Source of the DNA: Auanema rhodensis | Taxonomy: Eukaryota > Nematoda > Chromadorea > Rhabditida > Rhabditidae | NCBI GenBank assembly: GCA_964057225.1 | Contig: OZ059898.1 | Coordinates: 13,913,767 to 13,977,766 of the forward strand | Reading direction: 5' to 3' | Length of the DNA: 64,000 bases | Shown here: positions 62,932-64,000 of the stretch, one piece after another | Layout of the letters: each line of letters opens with the position of its first letter | Numbering within the stretch: the first letter of the stretch is position 1 | The notes under the pieces: generated by a model | The model's database searches: none | The model's input: the letters and a program-made list of their open reading frames with translations, nothing else | Told to the model about the DNA's origin: nothing | Program-made: the position numbers and the translations under genes

Positions 62932-63124
62932 TACGATGGCTCTTGAACTATTAGATTAGATGAGTTGACACATCTTTGACTTCATTGATAATTACGAATG
63001 AAAAGCAGTAACATATTTTTTTCAAACGTTTCACATCAAAAATTCAAAAATGGACAAGCTCAAGTATTTTCAAAATCTTTGCAACATATTGCAATCAAAT
63101 CATTCACAAAAAATGAAAAATGTG

Positions 63125-63190
63125 TGCGTTCGGGGGGAATCGAACCCCCGTCGAATGCTTGGAAGGCATCCATGCTGACCATTACACCAC
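63125..63190 (-). pseudogene. tRNA-Gly truncated by element F
   Basis: Lacks the acceptor 5' strand; sequence changes abruptly after attacaccac at 63190. Confidence 0.88.
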
Positions 63191-64000
63191 GTTTGGACTA
63201 TGAATCCAAGAGTTATTCCAGGGGAATAGCTGTAGTATTACTCGTTCGACGTGATACAGGAGTTAATACCGTTTAGGAGTATTAACGAAGGTTGATACTC
63301 GAAGAGAGTATTATCAGGGTTGAACTTCGCAGATTTGGGTTAAAAAGGTTTATTAAATAAAGATGGTACAGTGGTAGAAAAGTTAGATTCGAAAGTGAAG
63401 GTTTCTTGGGTTTATATATGATTTAGCTTAAGGGTGATATTTGATATTTGAATAGAAAGGTCACGTTAATGTAAACTATAGAGGTGATAAAAGTTCAACA
63501 TCCTTTGAGAATGTTGCGCAATAGGTTAATGATACAATTATTCGGTTAATAGATAATGGTTTAGTATTTCAGAAGAGTTATGTTTATATTGTAAATCATT
63601 ATATTTTGTTAATAGTCAGGCATTTGCCGACATTGCCGGGCGAGGGTTGCGATTTGAATTTTTCAAACAGCAATAAGAGAGGATAGCTGGTAGAAGGAAA
63701 GGAGCGAGAAAGGAGAGGGCTGTGTATAAGATATATGAACATGCTGTGACTGCAGCTACGACGGGTACGATCCATTTCCAATTATTCTGGATCACTTCTA
63801 TTAGAGGTTCCAAGTTGGGGAGATTCCAAGAGAGTCCAGATGTTCCATTATGTAGTTTGATCAGTTCTTCTGAAATTGTAGTGTCACTTATGTAGTGTAA
63901 TCTGGTACTTAGCTGGATAAATTGCTTTGTTGCTCTTCCGCATGTTAGAGTACAATTTTCTTGTACTTTGGGTTCATTGAAGTATAGTTTTATCGTTGTG
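63191..64000 (-). mobile_element. Element F: retroelement 3' end, runs off the window
   Basis: Non-array sequence starting inside a tRNA gene. It contains an AATAAA on the minus strand within the first 200 bases and then the C-terminus of an envelope-like protein on the minus strand, as expected for a 3' LTR followed inward by env. LTR boundaries and target duplication cannot be set because the other end is outside the window. Confidence 0.65.
63616..64000 (-). CDS. Envelope-like glycoprotein C-terminus of element F (partial)
   Basis: Minus-strand frame open from the window edge to TGA at 63616-63618, about 127 codons visible. It shows an ENCTLTCG cysteine motif, an N-glycosylation site (HNGTSG), a single membrane span (WIVPVVAAVTACSYILY, about 63720-63770) and a short basic tail. 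The juxtamembrane layout resembles the end of class II-type retroelement envelopes, but I cannot assign a family. Unrelated in sequence to the envelopes of A, B and D. Confidence 0.6.
   Translation of the reverse strand, partial: TTIKLYFNEPKVQENCTLTCGRATKQFIQLSTRLHYISDTTISEELIKLHNGTSGLSWNLPNLEPLIEVIQNNWKWIVPVVAAVTACSYILYTALSFLAPFLLPAILSYCCLKNSNRNPRPAMSANA

Larger units (their letters stand above)
62620..63190 (-). repeat. Tandem tRNA-Gly array, last segment
   Basis: The rest of the E-interrupted unit, one full unit and a truncated tRNA, ending at element F. Confidence 0.95.

Noticed and set aside
63191..63211. 5-bp stem with 7-base loop (TTGGA/TCCAA) at the start of element F resembling an anticodon arm
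   Set aside because: No D arm, T arm or acceptor around it; treated as a chance hairpin.
26..63276. Dozens of 60-76 residue plus-strand ORFs containing RSGGIEPPSNAWKASMLTITPRTL
   Set aside because: They are translations of the antisense strand of the tRNA gene and its spacer. GGIEPPS-like peptides are a familiar artefact of tRNA regions. The frames are kept only because the array is homogenised.

Overview
The window looks like nematode nuclear DNA, probably Caenorhabditis-like. The transposase gene at 59.2-62.0 kb has about fourteen introns, many of them 40-60 bp, bounded by GT and TTTTCAG-like acceptors. The retroelements resemble nematode Ty3/gypsy and BEL/Pao families. No ordinary host protein-coding gene is present.

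The backbone is a tandem array of 265-270 bp units. Each unit carries one tRNA-Gly gene (anticodon TCC) on the minus strand with a downstream T-run Pol III terminator. I count 86 uninterrupted copies and 4 copies cut by insertions, in six segments: 1-2317, 14409-14591, 26216-41019, 48775-49446, 53006-58428 and 62620-63190. Two spacer types (about 265 and 269 bp) alternate irregularly, and blocks of units carrying the same private variants recur, which points to unequal exchange. One copy has anticodon TCA and could read UGA.

Six mobile elements interrupt the array. A (2318-14408, plus) and B (14592-26215, minus) are 12 kb Ty3/gypsy-like elements with identical LTR pairs and 4-bp target duplications. 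Both place an envelope-like glycoprotein between gag and protease-RT-RNase H-integrase in one reading frame. A is open throughout; B has one in-frame TAG. C (49447-53005) is a deleted relative of A that keeps the LTRs, leader and an antisense ORF but has lost nearly all of gag-env-pol. D (41020-48774) is a BEL/Pao-type element lacking the RT/RNase H/integrase core. In D, a Gag N-terminus is fused to the integrase C-terminal domain and a phlebovirus-type two-part envelope, and a Gag zinc-knuckle exon lies downstream of env. E (58429-62619) is a DNA transposon with 180-bp inverted repeats, a 9-bp target duplication (MULE-like) and an apparently intact spliced transposase. F (63191 to the right edge, minus) shows the 3' end and envelope C-terminus of another retroelement.

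Four of the six insertions (A, D, E, F) lie inside a tRNA sequence itself. The strongest candidate for something new is the gag-env-pol single-frame architecture of A and B, followed by the antisense ORF conserved without a change between A and C, and the rearranged Gag/Env element D.
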